Assembly (NCBI RefSeq): GCF_041200175.1
Contig: NZ_CP165727.1
Span: forward strand, 8,364,001 to 8,428,000
DNA: 64,000 nucleotides
From: Streptomyces sp. R33
GTDB taxonomy: Bacteria > Actinomycetota > Actinomycetes > Streptomycetales > Streptomycetaceae
Direction of reading: 5' to 3'
Shown here: positions 15,380 to 24,394 of the stretch, one piece after another
How positions within the stretch are numbered: the stretch's first letter is position 1
Layout: each line of letters opens with the position of its first letter
Position numbers and translations under genes: made by a program
The notes under the pieces: generated by a model
Told to the model about the DNA's origin: nothing
The model's input: only the letters and a program-made list of their open reading frames with translations
Databases searched by the model: none

Positions 15380-16822
15380 CTACGCGTCACCGGGAGCGTG
15401 CAGTTGTCCCGTCCGGGCCACCCGGGCGTACCAGTGCGCGCTCGACTTGGGTGTGCGCTGCAGAGTGCCGTAGTCGACGTGGATGGCGCCGAACCGTTTG
15501 GCGTAGCCGTAGGACCACTCGAAGTTGTCGAGCAGTGACCAGAGGAAGTAGCCGCGTACATCCACCCCGTCCGTGATCGCCCGGTGTACGGCCTCGAGGT
15601 GGGCGTGGATGTAGGCGGCGCGTTGCGGGTCATGGACCGTGCCGTCGGGGCCGATCTCGTCCTCGTACGCGGCGCCGTTCTCGCTGATGACGAGCGGCAG
15701 GCCGGGATAGCGGGCGGCGGTGCGGGTGAGCAGGTCGTAGAGCGCCCCGGAGTCGACCGGCCAGCCCATCGCGGTGCGTTCGCCCGGTGCCTGGTGGAAG
15801 GCGACGTCGTCCGCGCCGGGCCAGGGAGAGTGCTCGCTGTTGCCGTGGCCGTCGTCCTGCGGCTTCTGGTCGCCCGGCGCCACATGCGAGACGACCGTCG
15901 GGGTGTAGTAGTTGACGGCGAGGAGGTCCAGGGGCTGGTGGATCGTGGCGGAGTCGCCGTCCTGGACGAAGGACCAGTCGGTCAGGTGCGCGGTGTCCGC
16001 GAACAGGTCCTGGGGGTAGGCGCCCTCCAGCATCGGGCCGAGCCAGATCCGGTTGCCGACGGCATCGATGCGGCGGGCCGCTTCCCCGTCCTCGGGCGAG
16101 GAGGTCAGGGGGCGGACCGCGTGGAGGTTGAGGGAGACCGCGAGCTGAGCGTCCCCGGGCAGTGCGGCCCGGAGGGCCCGGGCGGCGAGGCCGTGACCGA
16201 GGTTGAGGTGGTGGGCCGCGCGCAGGGCGGCGACCGGGTTGGTGCGGCCCGGAGCGTGGACGCCGGAGGCGTAGCCCAGGAAGGCGCTGCACCAGGGCTC
16301 GTTGAGCGTGGTCCATCGCTTCACCCGGTCTCCGAGCGCATCGGCTACGAGGCCCGCGTACTCGGCGAACCGTTCGGCGGTCGCGCGCTCGGGCCAGCCG
16401 CCCGCGTCCTCCAGGTGCTGGGGCAGGTCCCAGTGGTAGAGGGTGAGGGCGGGTGTGATGCCGACCGCGAGCAGTTCGTCGACGAGTCGGCGGTAGAAGT
16501 CGAGGCCCTTCTGGACGGCGGGGCCCCGGCCGGTCGGCTGGACGCGTGACCAGGATACGGAGAACCGGTAGGCACCCAGGCCCAGTTCGGACATGAGGCG
16601 GACGTCTTCGGGGAACCGGTGGTAGTGGTCGACGGCCACGTCGCCGGTGTGTCCCTCGAAGACCTTGCCGGGGGTGTGGGAGAAGGTGTCCCAGACGGAT
16701 GGCGTTCGGCCGTCCTTTCGGGCGGCGCCTTCGATCTGATAGGCGGCGGTGGCCGTGCCCCACAGGAAGTCGGACGGGAAGGTGCGGGCGGCGGTGAGTG
16801 GCCGGGTCTCGGACGCGGTCAT
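15380..16822 (-). CDS. bglC: GH1 beta-glucosidase/cellobiase of the ceb locus
   Basis: BglC hydrolyses cellobiose and cellodextrins taken up by CebEFG, releasing glucose inside the cell. The 480-aa enzyme starts at ATG 16822 and has SDFLWGTATAAYQIEGA, the acid/base in TTLNEPWC, the nucleophile in LVISENGAAYEDE and the closing WSLLDNFEWSYGY. No signal peptide is seen. It lies downstream of cebG on the same strand, with a CebR-type box directly before its start codon, so it can be induced by cellobiose or cellotriose independently of cebEFG. A second GH1 gene lies at 5,683-7,083. Confidence 0.96.
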   Translation of the reverse strand: MTASETRPLTAARTFPSDFLWGTATAAYQIEGAARKDGRTPSVWDTFSHTPGKVFEGHTGDVAVDHYHRFPEDVRLMSELGLGAYRFSVSWSRVQPTGRGPAVQKGLDFYRRLVDELLAVGITPALTLYHWDLPQHLEDAGGWPERATAERFAEYAGLVADALGDRVKRWTTLNEPWCSAFLGYASGVHAPGRTNPVAALRAAHHLNLGHGLAARALRAALPGDAQLAVSLNLHAVRPLTSSPEDGEAARRIDAVGNRIWLGPMLEGAYPQDLFADTAHLTDWSFVQDGDSATIHQPLDLLAVNYYTPTVVSHVAPGDQKPQDDGHGNSEHSPWPGADDVAFHQAPGERTAMGWPVDSGALYDLLTRTAARYPGLPLVISENGAAYEDEIGPDGTVHDPQRAAYIHAHLEAVHRAITDGVDVRGYFLWSLLDNFEWSYGYAKRFGAIHVDYGTLQRTPKSSAHWYARVARTGQLHAPGDA

Positions 16823-16823
16823 A

Positions 16824-16837
16824 GGAGAGCGCTCCCA
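16824..16837. promoter_or_regulatory. CebR box in the bglC leader
   Basis: On the minus strand this reads TGGGAGCGCTCTCC, one change from the TGGGAGCGCTCCCA palindrome found upstream of cebE and cebR. It ends two bases before the bglC ATG, so repressor binding could also block elongation or mask the ribosome site. Confidence 0.85.
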
Positions 16838-16926
16838 ACGCAGGTGTGGATGAAGTCGTGCCGGATGAAGCGGTGCCGGAAGACGGGGCGAACTCATCGA
16901 CGGGCCGTCCGTCCTCGACGACGCCG

Positions 16927-17823
16927 TCAGTTCTTGACGGCGCCGGCGGTGATGCCGCCCACGATGTGCTTGCCGAGGACGGCGAAGACCAGGAGCAGCG
17001 GCAGGGTGGAGATGAGCGCGCCGGTCAGCACGACGGCCTGGTCCACCGTGTGGTTGCCCGCGCCGAGGCCGGCCAGGGCGACCTGCAGGGTGGGGTTCCC
17101 GTCGGGGGTCAGGGCGATGAAGGGCCAGAAGAAGTCGTTCCAGGCCTGGACGAAGACGAGCATCCCGAGGACCGCCATCGCGGGCCGGGCCACCGGGAAC
17201 ACCACGTGCCAGATGATGCGCAGGCTGTGTGCGCCGTCCATCCGGGCCGCCTCCACCAGCTCCACGGGCAGCGCCTCGAGGAGGTACTGGCGCATGAAGA
17301 ACACACCGAAGGCGGCGACCAGCGAGGGCAGCACGACCGACTGGAGCTGGTCGACCCAGCCGAGATCGGTGATGACCTGGTAGAGCGGGATCACGCTGAG
17401 CTGTGGCGGGATCGTCATGGTCGCCACCACGAGCGTCAGCATGGCGCCCCGGCCCTTGAACGGCAGCTTGGCGAAGGCGAAGCCGGCCAGGGTGGAGAAC
17501 AGGACGGTGGACAGGGCCACGAGCCCGGCCACGATCGTGGTGTTGACCAGTGCCTCGCCCATGTCGACCTGGTTCCAGGCGAAGGAGAGGTTGTCGAAGA
17601 GCCGGGGACCGGGCAGGAGCGGGGCCGGGGCCTCGACGACGCGCTCGCCCGAATGGGAGGCGGCGACGAGGTTCCAGTACAGCGGGAAGAGGGAGACGAG
17701 GGCTGCCAGGCCCAGCAGGACGTAGGTCAGTGGTCCCGCATGGTGCTGGCGGCCCGCCGACTGGCGGAAACGGCCGGCGCGCGGCGCTTTGGCCGTGGTC
17801 GTCGGGTCGAGTGCGTGGGCCAT
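16927..17823 (-). CDS. cebG: Cellobiose/cellotriose ABC transporter permease CebG
   Basis: The 298-aa inner permease of the CebEFG importer carries about six hydrophobic helices and the cytoplasmic EAA loop, EAARMDGAHSLRIIWHVVFP, that docks the ATPase (MsiK in Streptomyces, encoded elsewhere). It belongs to the MalG branch and ends IVGGITAGAVKN, a typical MalG-like tail. It follows cebF after four bases, and bglC lies 100 bases downstream. Confidence 0.94.
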   Translation of the reverse strand: MAHALDPTTTAKAPRAGRFRQSAGRQHHAGPLTYVLLGLAALVSLFPLYWNLVAASHSGERVVEAPAPLLPGPRLFDNLSFAWNQVDMGEALVNTTIVAGLVALSTVLFSTLAGFAFAKLPFKGRGAMLTLVVATMTIPPQLSVIPLYQVITDLGWVDQLQSVVLPSLVAAFGVFFMRQYLLEALPVELVEAARMDGAHSLRIIWHVVFPVARPAMAVLGMLVFVQAWNDFFWPFIALTPDGNPTLQVALAGLGAGNHTVDQAVVLTGALISTLPLLLVFAVLGKHIVGGITAGAVKN

Positions 17824-17827
17824 GGGC

Positions 17828-18886
17828 TCAGCTCCCCGTCTTCTTGCGCAGGTGGCCGGCGCGACTGCGCCTACGGTCGCGGTCGTGGTTCGAGCGGGTG
17901 ATCAGGGCCTGGATGCCACCGATGAGCAGCAGGAGGAGCAGCATGACCCAGGCGATGGCGGAGGCCTGGCCCAGTGCGCCGGTCACCCACCCCTTCTCGT
18001 ACATGAGCAGGCTCAGGGTCTGGAACTGGTTTCCGCTGCCGCCGCTGATGCCGACGCTGCCGCCGAAGAGCATCGGCTCGCCGAAGAGCTGGGTGGCGCC
18101 GATGGTGGAGACGATGACGGTGAACAGGATCGTCGGCCGGATCGAGGGGATGGTCACGCTGAGGAACTGGCGCCAGCGCGATGCCCCGTCCAACGCCGCG
18201 GCCTCGTAGAGGTCCTGCGGCACGGCCTGCATCGCCGCCAGGTAGATGAGGGCGTTGTAGCCCGTCCAGCGCCAGGTCACGATCACCGAAATCGCTATGT
18301 GAGAGGGCCACTTGGAGGACTCCCAGGCGACCGGGTCGAAGCCGAGCCAGCCGAGGACCGTGTTGATCAGGCCGTAGTCGGTGTTGAAGAGCTGGGCGAA
18401 GACGAGCGTCGCCGCCGCGATCGAGGTGGCGTACGGGGCGAGGACCGCGACACGGAAGAAGCCGCGGCCGCGCAGCCGGTAGTTGAGCAGATGGGCCAGG
18501 CCGAGGGCCATGAGCAGCTGCGGAACGGTCGAGAGCACGCCGATGGTGAAGGTATTGGCGAGCGCGTTCCAGAAGAACTCGCTCGTCGCCAGGGCGCTGT
18601 AGTTCTCCATTCCCTTCCACTGCGCGCTGCCGCCCAGTTCGACCCGGTGGAGCGAGAGCCAGCCCGTGTAGATCAGAGGGAAGAGCCCGAAGGCGGCGAA
18701 GGTGAGGAAGAAGGGGGCGATGAAGACGTACGGAGTCGCCTTCAGATCGAGGCGGTAGAGCGTGCTGCGCCAACCGCTCCGGCCGGACGGCCGCTGCCTG
18801 TGGGAGCCGGGGCCGGCGCTGGAGCCCGCGGCTTGTGCGGCGGGCGGCGCGGAGCCGCCACCCGTCGCCCGTACGGAGGTGGCCAC
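17828..18886 (-). CDS. cebF: Cellobiose/cellotriose ABC transporter permease CebF
   Basis: The 352-aa MalF-type permease pairs with CebG. I place the start at GTG 18886, with GGAAG five bases upstream; an earlier in-frame start at 18991 would add 35 low-complexity residues. After a Pro/Ser-rich cytoplasmic head come six predicted helices (first: PYVFIAPFFLTFAAFGLFPL) and the EAA loop EAAALDGASRWRQFLSVTIP. It sits between cebE and cebG on the minus strand in the known ceb order. Confidence 0.93.
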   Translation of the reverse strand: MATSVRATGGGSAPPAAQAAGSSAGPGSHRQRPSGRSGWRSTLYRLDLKATPYVFIAPFFLTFAAFGLFPLIYTGWLSLHRVELGGSAQWKGMENYSALATSEFFWNALANTFTIGVLSTVPQLLMALGLAHLLNYRLRGRGFFRVAVLAPYATSIAAATLVFAQLFNTDYGLINTVLGWLGFDPVAWESSKWPSHIAISVIVTWRWTGYNALIYLAAMQAVPQDLYEAAALDGASRWRQFLSVTIPSIRPTILFTVIVSTIGATQLFGEPMLFGGSVGISGGSGNQFQTLSLLMYEKGWVTGALGQASAIAWVMLLLLLLIGGIQALITRSNHDRDRRRSRAGHLRKKTGS

Positions 18887-18998
18887 GGGGGCTTCCTTCC
18901 AGGTCGATGCGTGCAGTGATGCGGTGGTGCGGACGGTCGACGGCCCGCCACCACCCGCGGGGAGGTAGCGGGCGGCGGCGGCCCCTCGCACTGCCCCG

Positions 18999-20360
18999 TT
19001 ACTGGTCGATCTTGTCGGCGACCAGCTTCTTGACGTTCTCCCAGGCCTTGGCCGGGTCGGTGCCGCGCTGCTCGATGTCGAGGATGCCGTTGTCGGTGAG
19101 GAAGGTCTTCACCTGGCCGTCCCAGCGGCTGATCGGAACGGGCGTGATGCCGGCCGCGGCCTGCGAGTAGATCTTGCCGACCGGGGTGTCGCCGAAGTAC
19201 GGCAGCTTGGCGTCCTGAACGACGGGGGAGGCCAACGTGTCTTTGGAGGAGGGGATGTTGCCGTTCACGCCGAAGACCTTGGCGTGCTGGGCCGGAGCGG
19301 TGAGCCAGGCGGCGAGCTCGGCCGCCTCCTTGGCGTGCTTGCCCGACTTCGGGACGGCGAGGAACGAGCCGCCCCAGTTCCCGGTCACGGGAGGCGCGGC
19401 GATGTCCCACTTCCCCTGGTTCTCCGGGCCCGCCTGGTCCTTGATGATGCCCGTCATCCAGCTCGGGCAGGCCACGGTGGCGAACCTCGAGTTCTTGAAC
19501 GCCGCGTTCCACGTGCCCTTCTCATCGAACTGGCGGAGCTTCGCCGTCAGTTCACCCTTCGCCGCCGCCACGGCGATGTCCCACGCCTTCTTCACGCCCG
19601 GGCTGTTCGCGTAGTCCAGCTCGCCCTTGGCGTTGGCGTACTGCACCGGCTCGCTGGAGATCACGGCGTTGAACAGACCGCTCGCGGAGTCGTGGAAGGC
19701 GGTGCCCTCCGGGGCGTTCGTCTTGTACCTCTCGCCGGTGGCGATGAACTTCGCCCAGTCGCCCGCCCACAGCTTCGCGACCTCGGCCCGATCGGTCGGC
19801 AGCTTGGCCGCGGCGAACAGGTCCTTGTTGTAGCAGATGGCCATCGGACCGATGTCCGTACCGAGGCCGATGACCTTGCCGTCACCCGTGGTGGCCTGCT
19901 TGACCTTCCAGTCCAGGAACCCGCTGAGGTCCGCGCCGCCGGTCTTGCCGAGGTCGGCCCACTTGTCGGCCAAGGCGGGCCCGGTCGCCTCCGCGATGTA
20001 TCCGACCTCCAGGGCCTGGATGTCCGCGAGACCGCTGTCGCGGGAGAGACGCAGCTTGAGCGTGTCCCAGTACTTCTGGCCGTCCGCGACGTTCGACTCT
20101 TCGATCTTGATGTTCGGGTGCGCCTTCGTGTACTCGGCGTAAAGCTTGGCCCCGGTCGCATCGTCGTAGCCGAAGGAGCCGTAGGTACCGATCCGCAGCG
20201 TGATCTGCTCGCCGTCGGCTGCGCCGTCGCCCTTGCCCGTGGCGCTGTCACCGCCGCAGCCGGTGAGCAGGGCCGTACCGGCCGCCACGACGGCGACCGC
20301 GGCGATCGCGTTGATCGCGGTGCGGCGTCCGCGTCCGTGTCTGCTGCTGGGAGTACGCAT
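18999..20360 (-). CDS. cebE: Cellobiose/cellotriose-binding lipoprotein CebE
   Basis: CebE is the extracellular solute-binding lipoprotein that presents cellobiose and cellotriose to CebFG. The ATG at 20360 has a GGAG-type site close upstream. The signal peptide ends ALLTGCGG, a lipobox. The 453-aa chain has the family-1 binding-protein fold with segments such as FGYDDATGAKLYAEYTKAHP and ETWN-like aromatic subsites. A perfect CebR box lies at 20478-20491, 118 bases upstream, so the promoter is CebR-controlled. Confidence 0.94.
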   Translation of the reverse strand: MRTPSSRHGRGRRTAINAIAAVAVVAAGTALLTGCGGDSATGKGDGAADGEQITLRIGTYGSFGYDDATGAKLYAEYTKAHPNIKIEESNVADGQKYWDTLKLRLSRDSGLADIQALEVGYIAEATGPALADKWADLGKTGGADLSGFLDWKVKQATTGDGKVIGLGTDIGPMAICYNKDLFAAAKLPTDRAEVAKLWAGDWAKFIATGERYKTNAPEGTAFHDSASGLFNAVISSEPVQYANAKGELDYANSPGVKKAWDIAVAAAKGELTAKLRQFDEKGTWNAAFKNSRFATVACPSWMTGIIKDQAGPENQGKWDIAAPPVTGNWGGSFLAVPKSGKHAKEAAELAAWLTAPAQHAKVFGVNGNIPSSKDTLASPVVQDAKLPYFGDTPVGKIYSQAAAGITPVPISRWDGQVKTFLTDNGILDIEQRGTDPAKAWENVKKLVADKIDQ

Positions 20361-20477
20361 TCCACTCTCCTCGTCCAAGGGGCTGCTCGTGGTGCGTCAT
20401 GGAGCCCGGCGGGCCGTTCGCGGCTGGACCAGGGGCCCGCCCGCACCTGATGTGAAGGTCGTGGTCGCACCGTGAAG

Positions 20478-20491
20478 TGGGAGCGCTCCCA
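20478..20491. promoter_or_regulatory. CebR box upstream of cebE
   Basis: TGGGAGCGCTCCCA, a perfect 14-bp palindrome in the cebE-cebR divergent region, is identical to the known CebR operator of Streptomyces. Cellobiose or cellotriose is the reported inducer for the family. Confidence 0.93.
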
Positions 20492-20670
20492 CGTGTTGCC
20501 GGAAGGTTGCTGCTTGGCGGGTGCGGGTGTCAAGAGATGAATACGAATTTATTACGCTGAGGCACTCTGGGGCGTGCGGCTTCCTGCTGGAATGCGGGCC
20601 GTGCTGGAGGGGTGTTTCCCTTGCCTGGTGTGTACGTGACCATGGTGTCGGGAGGGGATTGAGAGTAGTG

Positions 20671-20684
20671 TGGGAGCGCTCCCA
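20671..20684. promoter_or_regulatory. CebR box upstream of cebR
   Basis: A second perfect TGGGAGCGCTCCCA lies 118 bases before the cebR start codon, the same distance as its twin from cebE. Autoregulation is inferred. Confidence 0.88.
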
Positions 20685-20801
20685 TGTGTGGTCGGCGTAA
20701 CGTGGTCCTCGGCTACGGGCGGGTGCACCGTCATACCTGGTCAGCCGGCCGGGCTCGCGCCCGGCGCGGAGTGCCATGGCGCACGAGGGGAGTTCAAGAG
20801 C

Positions 20802-21842
20802 GTGAGCGGACGGCAGGGCGGCAGGCCCACTCTGGACGAGGTCGCGGCACTGGCCGGTGTCGGCCGGGGCACGGTCTCCCGGGTCATCAACGGCTCGCCG
20901 CGGGTGAGCGAGCGGGCCAAGGACGCCGTAGCCCGCGCCGTCGCAGAGCTCGGGTACGTACCCAATCAGGCGGCCAGGGCGCTGGCCGGCAGCCGGACCG
21001 ACGCGGTGGCCCTGGTCATTCCGGAGACCGAGGCCCGGCTGTTCTCGGAGCCGTACTTCCTCGACCTGATCCGCGGCGTGAGCGCCGAGCTGGCCGAGGC
21101 GGACAAGCAGTTGCTGCTCACGCTGGTCCGTACGGAGGTGGAGCGGCATCGGTTCGAGCAGTATCTGGCCGCGCAGCGGGTCGACGGTGTGCTGCTGGCA
21201 TCGGTGCATGGTGATGACCCGCTGCCCGACCGGATCGCGAGGCTGGGGGTGCCGGTCGTCATGAACGGGCGGCGTTCGGAGGCCGAGCCGGTGGCCTATG
21301 TGGACTCCGACAACATCGGTGCGGGCCGGGCGGCCGTCGCCCACCTGGTGGGGCAGGGCCGGAGCCGGATCGCGACGATCAGCGGGCCGTTGGACATGTA
21401 CGTGGCCCGGGCGCGTCTGGGCGGCTACCGTGCGGGGCTCGCCGAGGCGGGGATCTTGCCCGACGAGTCGCTGGTTGCGGCCGGGGACTTCACCGAGGCG
21501 GGCGGACGGCTGGCGATGCGTGAGCTCCTGGCACGTGATCCCGGGCTGGATGCGGTCTTCGCCGCGTCGGATGTGATGGCGGCCGGTGCGCGTGGGGTGC
21601 TGCGTGAGGCGGGGCGGCGGGTCCCGGAGGACGTGGCGCTGGTCGGGGTGGACGATTCGGCGGTGGCCCGGCTGATGGACCCGCCGCTGACGAGCGTGCG
21701 CCAGCCGATCGAGGAGATGGGCCGGACGATGACCCGGCTGTTGCTCCAGAAGATCGCAGAGAGTCCCGAGGGCGGTCCCGTGGCGGGGGAGGAGCCACGT
21801 CGGGTCCTTCCGACGGAGCTGATCGTGCGGGATTCCTCCTGA
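20802..21842 (+). CDS. cebR: LacI-family cellulose-utilisation repressor CebR
   Basis: CebR represses cellulase, bglC and cebEFG genes until cello-oligosaccharides bind it. The 346-aa protein probably starts at GTG 20802, giving VSGRQGGRPTLDEVAALAGV and GRGTVSRVINGSPRVSERAK, a standard LacI helix-turn-helix. The hinge follows, then a sugar-binding domain ending LTSVRQPIEEMGRTMTRLLL. It is divergent from cebE, with two identical operators between them. Its stop runs straight into six GAGAGCG-type heptamers and then a hairpin shared with the GH6 gene. Confidence 0.94.
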   Translation: MSGRQGGRPTLDEVAALAGVGRGTVSRVINGSPRVSERAKDAVARAVAELGYVPNQAARALAGSRTDAVALVIPETEARLFSEPYFLDLIRGVSAELAEADKQLLLTLVRTEVERHRFEQYLAAQRVDGVLLASVHGDDPLPDRIARLGVPVVMNGRRSEAEPVAYVDSDNIGAGRAAVAHLVGQGRSRIATISGPLDMYVARARLGGYRAGLAEAGILPDESLVAAGDFTEAGGRLAMRELLARDPGLDAVFAASDVMAAGARGVLREAGRRVPEDVALVGVDDSAVARLMDPPLTSVRQPIEEMGRTMTRLLLQKIAESPEGGPVAGEEPRRVLPTELIVRDSS

Positions 21843-21882
21843 GAGCGGAGAGCGGAGAGCGGAGAGCCGAGAGCCGAGACCC
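21841..21882. repeat. Six tandem heptamers after cebR
   Basis: GAGAGCG occurs three times, GAGAGCC twice and GAGACCC once, head to tail, starting inside the cebR stop codon. Copy number in such arrays can vary by slippage. No function is evident beyond forming the 3' end of cebR. Confidence 0.85.
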
Positions 21883-21896
21883 TGAGTGCGGTACGG

Positions 21897-21939
21897 CCCG
21901 GAGCCGTACGGTATCCAGACGGTTCCGTACGGCTCCGGG
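21897..21939. terminator. Bidirectional terminator between cebR and GH6 gene
   Basis: A perfect 15-bp stem (21897-21911 with 21925-21939) encloses a 13-base loop between the convergent genes cebR and the GH6 cellulase, and would stop transcription from both sides. Confidence 0.75.
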
Positions 21940-21957
21940 TCGTTCACCGGCGGCGTG

Positions 21958-23694
21958 TCACAGTGCCGGGTAGGCGTTCTTCATGAGCTCCTGGAACTGG
22001 GCGGAGAACCACTGTCCGGCCAGCGGTGCGTTCGGGAGGGCTCCCGACATGCTGTTGCCATTGCGTACGTTGCCCGTGTAGGTGGGGTCGCACATCCGGT
22101 CGAATCCCTTGCCCTCGTTGTTCGGGATCTCCTTGCTGGCCCCGTCGGACTCGCCCGGGGGCTTGATCCACACGTAGGCGTCGATGCCGGCGGCCGGGGC
22201 CGCTTGCGGTCGTTCGCCGAGGCCGGCGCCGGACTGGTTGCACCAGTTGCCGAGGTGGATGCGCCGGTCGTAGCGGCCGCCGTTGACGTACGTGTCGACG
22301 CTCGTCAGCGCACCGGGTCCGGTGGGCCGAGCGGTGCCGCCCCAGCCGTTGCGGGAGGTGTCGATGAGCATGCCGATGCTGGCGTCGAAGCCCAGGGAGA
22401 CCAGCTTGGTGCGCATGGCTTGGGCATAGGACAGTTCGTCGGTGTAGCGGTTCCAGTCGACCCACTTCGACTGGCGCACGGAGGTGCCGTTGACGGAGTC
22501 GTCGATCTTGAAGTTGTCCTCCTTCAGTGCGCTGTAGTTGGCGGTGTTGACGATGAAGCCGTGCACGTGGGAGAGCGTGGAGCCTTCAGCGGTCGCGGCC
22601 TGCTTGAACATCTCGGCGGAGGCGCCGAAGTTGTCGTCCCAGCCGAGCCAGCCGTGGTGGCCGGCGTCCAGGTAGTTGTAGACGTTGGCGATCGAGCCGA
22701 GCTTGTTCAGTGCGTAGCCGACGCCCTTGATGTAGTTGCCGTTGGTCTTCATCACGTCGCAGTTGGCGGTGGCGGTGGGCCGGCCCGAGACGTTGGTGAC
22801 CAGGTTCGGCAGGGAGTCGATCTCGACGGTGGTGACGATCCGCAGCCCCGCGTACTTCGGATCGGCGAGGATCGCGGCGATCGGGTCGATGTACTGCGTC
22901 TTGTACTTGTCGATCTCGGTGGGGCCCAGTTCGCCGTTGGAGGCGAGCGCGGAGCAGTCCCGTCCGGGCAGGTTGTAGATCACCAGCTGGACGACGAGTT
23001 CGCCGCTGCCCTTCTGTGTCAGGGCCGCGTTGAGGTGATCGCGCAGACCCATCGTGCCGCTCGTGCCGGTGACGAGGGCGATGCGGTCCAGCCAGACGGC
23101 GGTGGGCTGGTTGGACACCCTGGTACCGCCCGGTTCGGCGGCGGCATGGGCGGACCACTCGGGGTTCACGTACACCTTGGCGCCGGCGTAGGGGTTGTCG
23201 GCCTTGCCGCCCGTGGGCGGAGGCGTGGTCGGCGGCGTCGTGGGCGGTGTGGTGGGGGGCTGGGTCGGGTCGGTGGCGCCGTTGCAGGTGACGCCGTTGA
23301 GCTTGAACGTCGTGGGCACGGCGTTCGTGCCGTTGTGCGAACCGTTGAACCCGAAGGACGTCGAACCGCCGGTGGCCAGCGACCCGTTGTAGGACATGCT
23401 CTTCGCGGTTACCGCGGCCCCGGACTGGGTGATGGTGGCGTTCCAGCCCTGGGTGACCTGCTGGCCGTTCGCGTAGGACCACTCCAGGGTCCAGGAGGCG
23501 ACCGGGTCACCGGTGTTGGTCACGATCACGTTGGCCCCGAACCCAGTGTTCCACTGGTTCGATATCTGGTACTCGACCTTGCAGCCGGCGGTGGCGGCGC
23601 CGGCCGCGGTACCGAACGCGGTGGCGGTGGCGCCGGCGGCCGTGACGAGACTGAGGGCCGCCAAGAGGGCGGTGCGGGGGATGGTGCGGCTCAT
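21958..23694 (-). CDS. Secreted GH6 cellobiohydrolase with N-terminal CBM2
   Basis: This exo-acting cellulase releases cellobiose from the non-reducing ends of cellulose. The 578-aa precursor starts at ATG 23694 and has a signal peptide (MSRTIPRTALLAALSLVTAA onward). It is followed by a CBM2 (residues about 34-140, from CKVEYQISNQWNTGF to FKLNGVTC), a PT-rich linker (TQPPTTPPTTPPTTPPP) and the GH6 domain. VVTTVEIDSLPNLVTN and GWLGWDDNFGASAEMF are stretches shared with bacterial exocellulases such as Thermobifida Cel6B, which favours exo over endo action. A weak CebR-like site at 24177-24190 and a perfect one at 24310-24323 lie upstream. Confidence 0.93.
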   Translation of the reverse strand: MSRTIPRTALLAALSLVTAAGATATAFGTAAGAATAGCKVEYQISNQWNTGFGANVIVTNTGDPVASWTLEWSYANGQQVTQGWNATITQSGAAVTAKSMSYNGSLATGGSTSFGFNGSHNGTNAVPTTFKLNGVTCNGATDPTQPPTTPPTTPPTTPPPTGGKADNPYAGAKVYVNPEWSAHAAAEPGGTRVSNQPTAVWLDRIALVTGTSGTMGLRDHLNAALTQKGSGELVVQLVIYNLPGRDCSALASNGELGPTEIDKYKTQYIDPIAAILADPKYAGLRIVTTVEIDSLPNLVTNVSGRPTATANCDVMKTNGNYIKGVGYALNKLGSIANVYNYLDAGHHGWLGWDDNFGASAEMFKQAATAEGSTLSHVHGFIVNTANYSALKEDNFKIDDSVNGTSVRQSKWVDWNRYTDELSYAQAMRTKLVSLGFDASIGMLIDTSRNGWGGTARPTGPGALTSVDTYVNGGRYDRRIHLGNWCNQSGAGLGERPQAAPAAGIDAYVWIKPPGESDGASKEIPNNEGKGFDRMCDPTYTGNVRNGNSMSGALPNAPLAGQWFSAQFQELMKNAYPAL

Positions 23695-24176
23695 TTCGTG
23701 GGGTGCCTTTCGGTTCAGGGTGCGCAGGCGGTCGCGCAGCCCGGTGTCGAATACGATGAATGTGCTGAATCGGGGGAGTGTGGCGTTGTGCGGGGAGCGT
23801 GCCGTCGTACGGATGGGTGCGGTCGTCGGAACCGGGCCGTGGCGCGGTCGGTGAACGCGTGTCCGCAGGTGTGCTCGTCGATCTCGTCCGCGACCGGGGG
23901 GACCCGGCCCGCGACCGAGGCGAGGGTGGGGGAAGGGGTGAGCCACTGGCTCGGGTCGTGGTAGGCGATCGCGGGAACCGGCAGGAAACTGCGGGCCCCG
24001 GTCGCATGCACGCGGCCACCACCAGGTCCTGCATGCCGGCGACCTCGTGGCTCGATGCCGGCAGGTACCGCCGTCGCGCAAGGTCAGCGCTGCTCCGCCG
24101 AGTTGCGCCGAAAGGCGCGGGGATGTCTATGAGCGAGTCCTTGCAGCAAGGTGCGCCCTGGCGCCGCGCCGACTGA

Positions 24177-24190
24177 TGGAACCGCTCCCA
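24177..24190. promoter_or_regulatory. Imperfect CebR box between GH6 gene and CBM2 remnant
   Basis: TGGAACCGCTCCCA matches the CebR palindrome at 12 of 14 positions. It may have served the GH6 promoter, although its distance of about 480 bases to that start is large. Confidence 0.5.
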
Positions 24191-24309
24191 CTGGTGGGGC
24201 CAGACCGTAGCGCCAACTGGCGCCAAGTAGAAGAGGGGTTGGGTGAATTTCCCGCGGAATGCTTTCGGCTCTTCACGCGTCTTGACGCCGCCGCGCCGCG
24301 TCTGCACAG

Positions 24310-24323
24310 TGGGAGCGCTCCCA
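24310..24323. promoter_or_regulatory. CebR box in front of the CBM2-Ig remnant
   Basis: A perfect TGGGAGCGCTCCCA lies 72 bases before the ATG of the broken CBM2-Ig gene, and also in the shared upstream region of the GH6 gene. The spacing marks the broken gene as a former CebR-controlled cellulase. Confidence 0.88.
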
Positions 24324-24394
24324 CTGGTTCAGAGATTGTGCGCAATCGTTTCTGCCCATACCCGTCTCCCCGAGCCGCGAGGAGAACCATCGGC

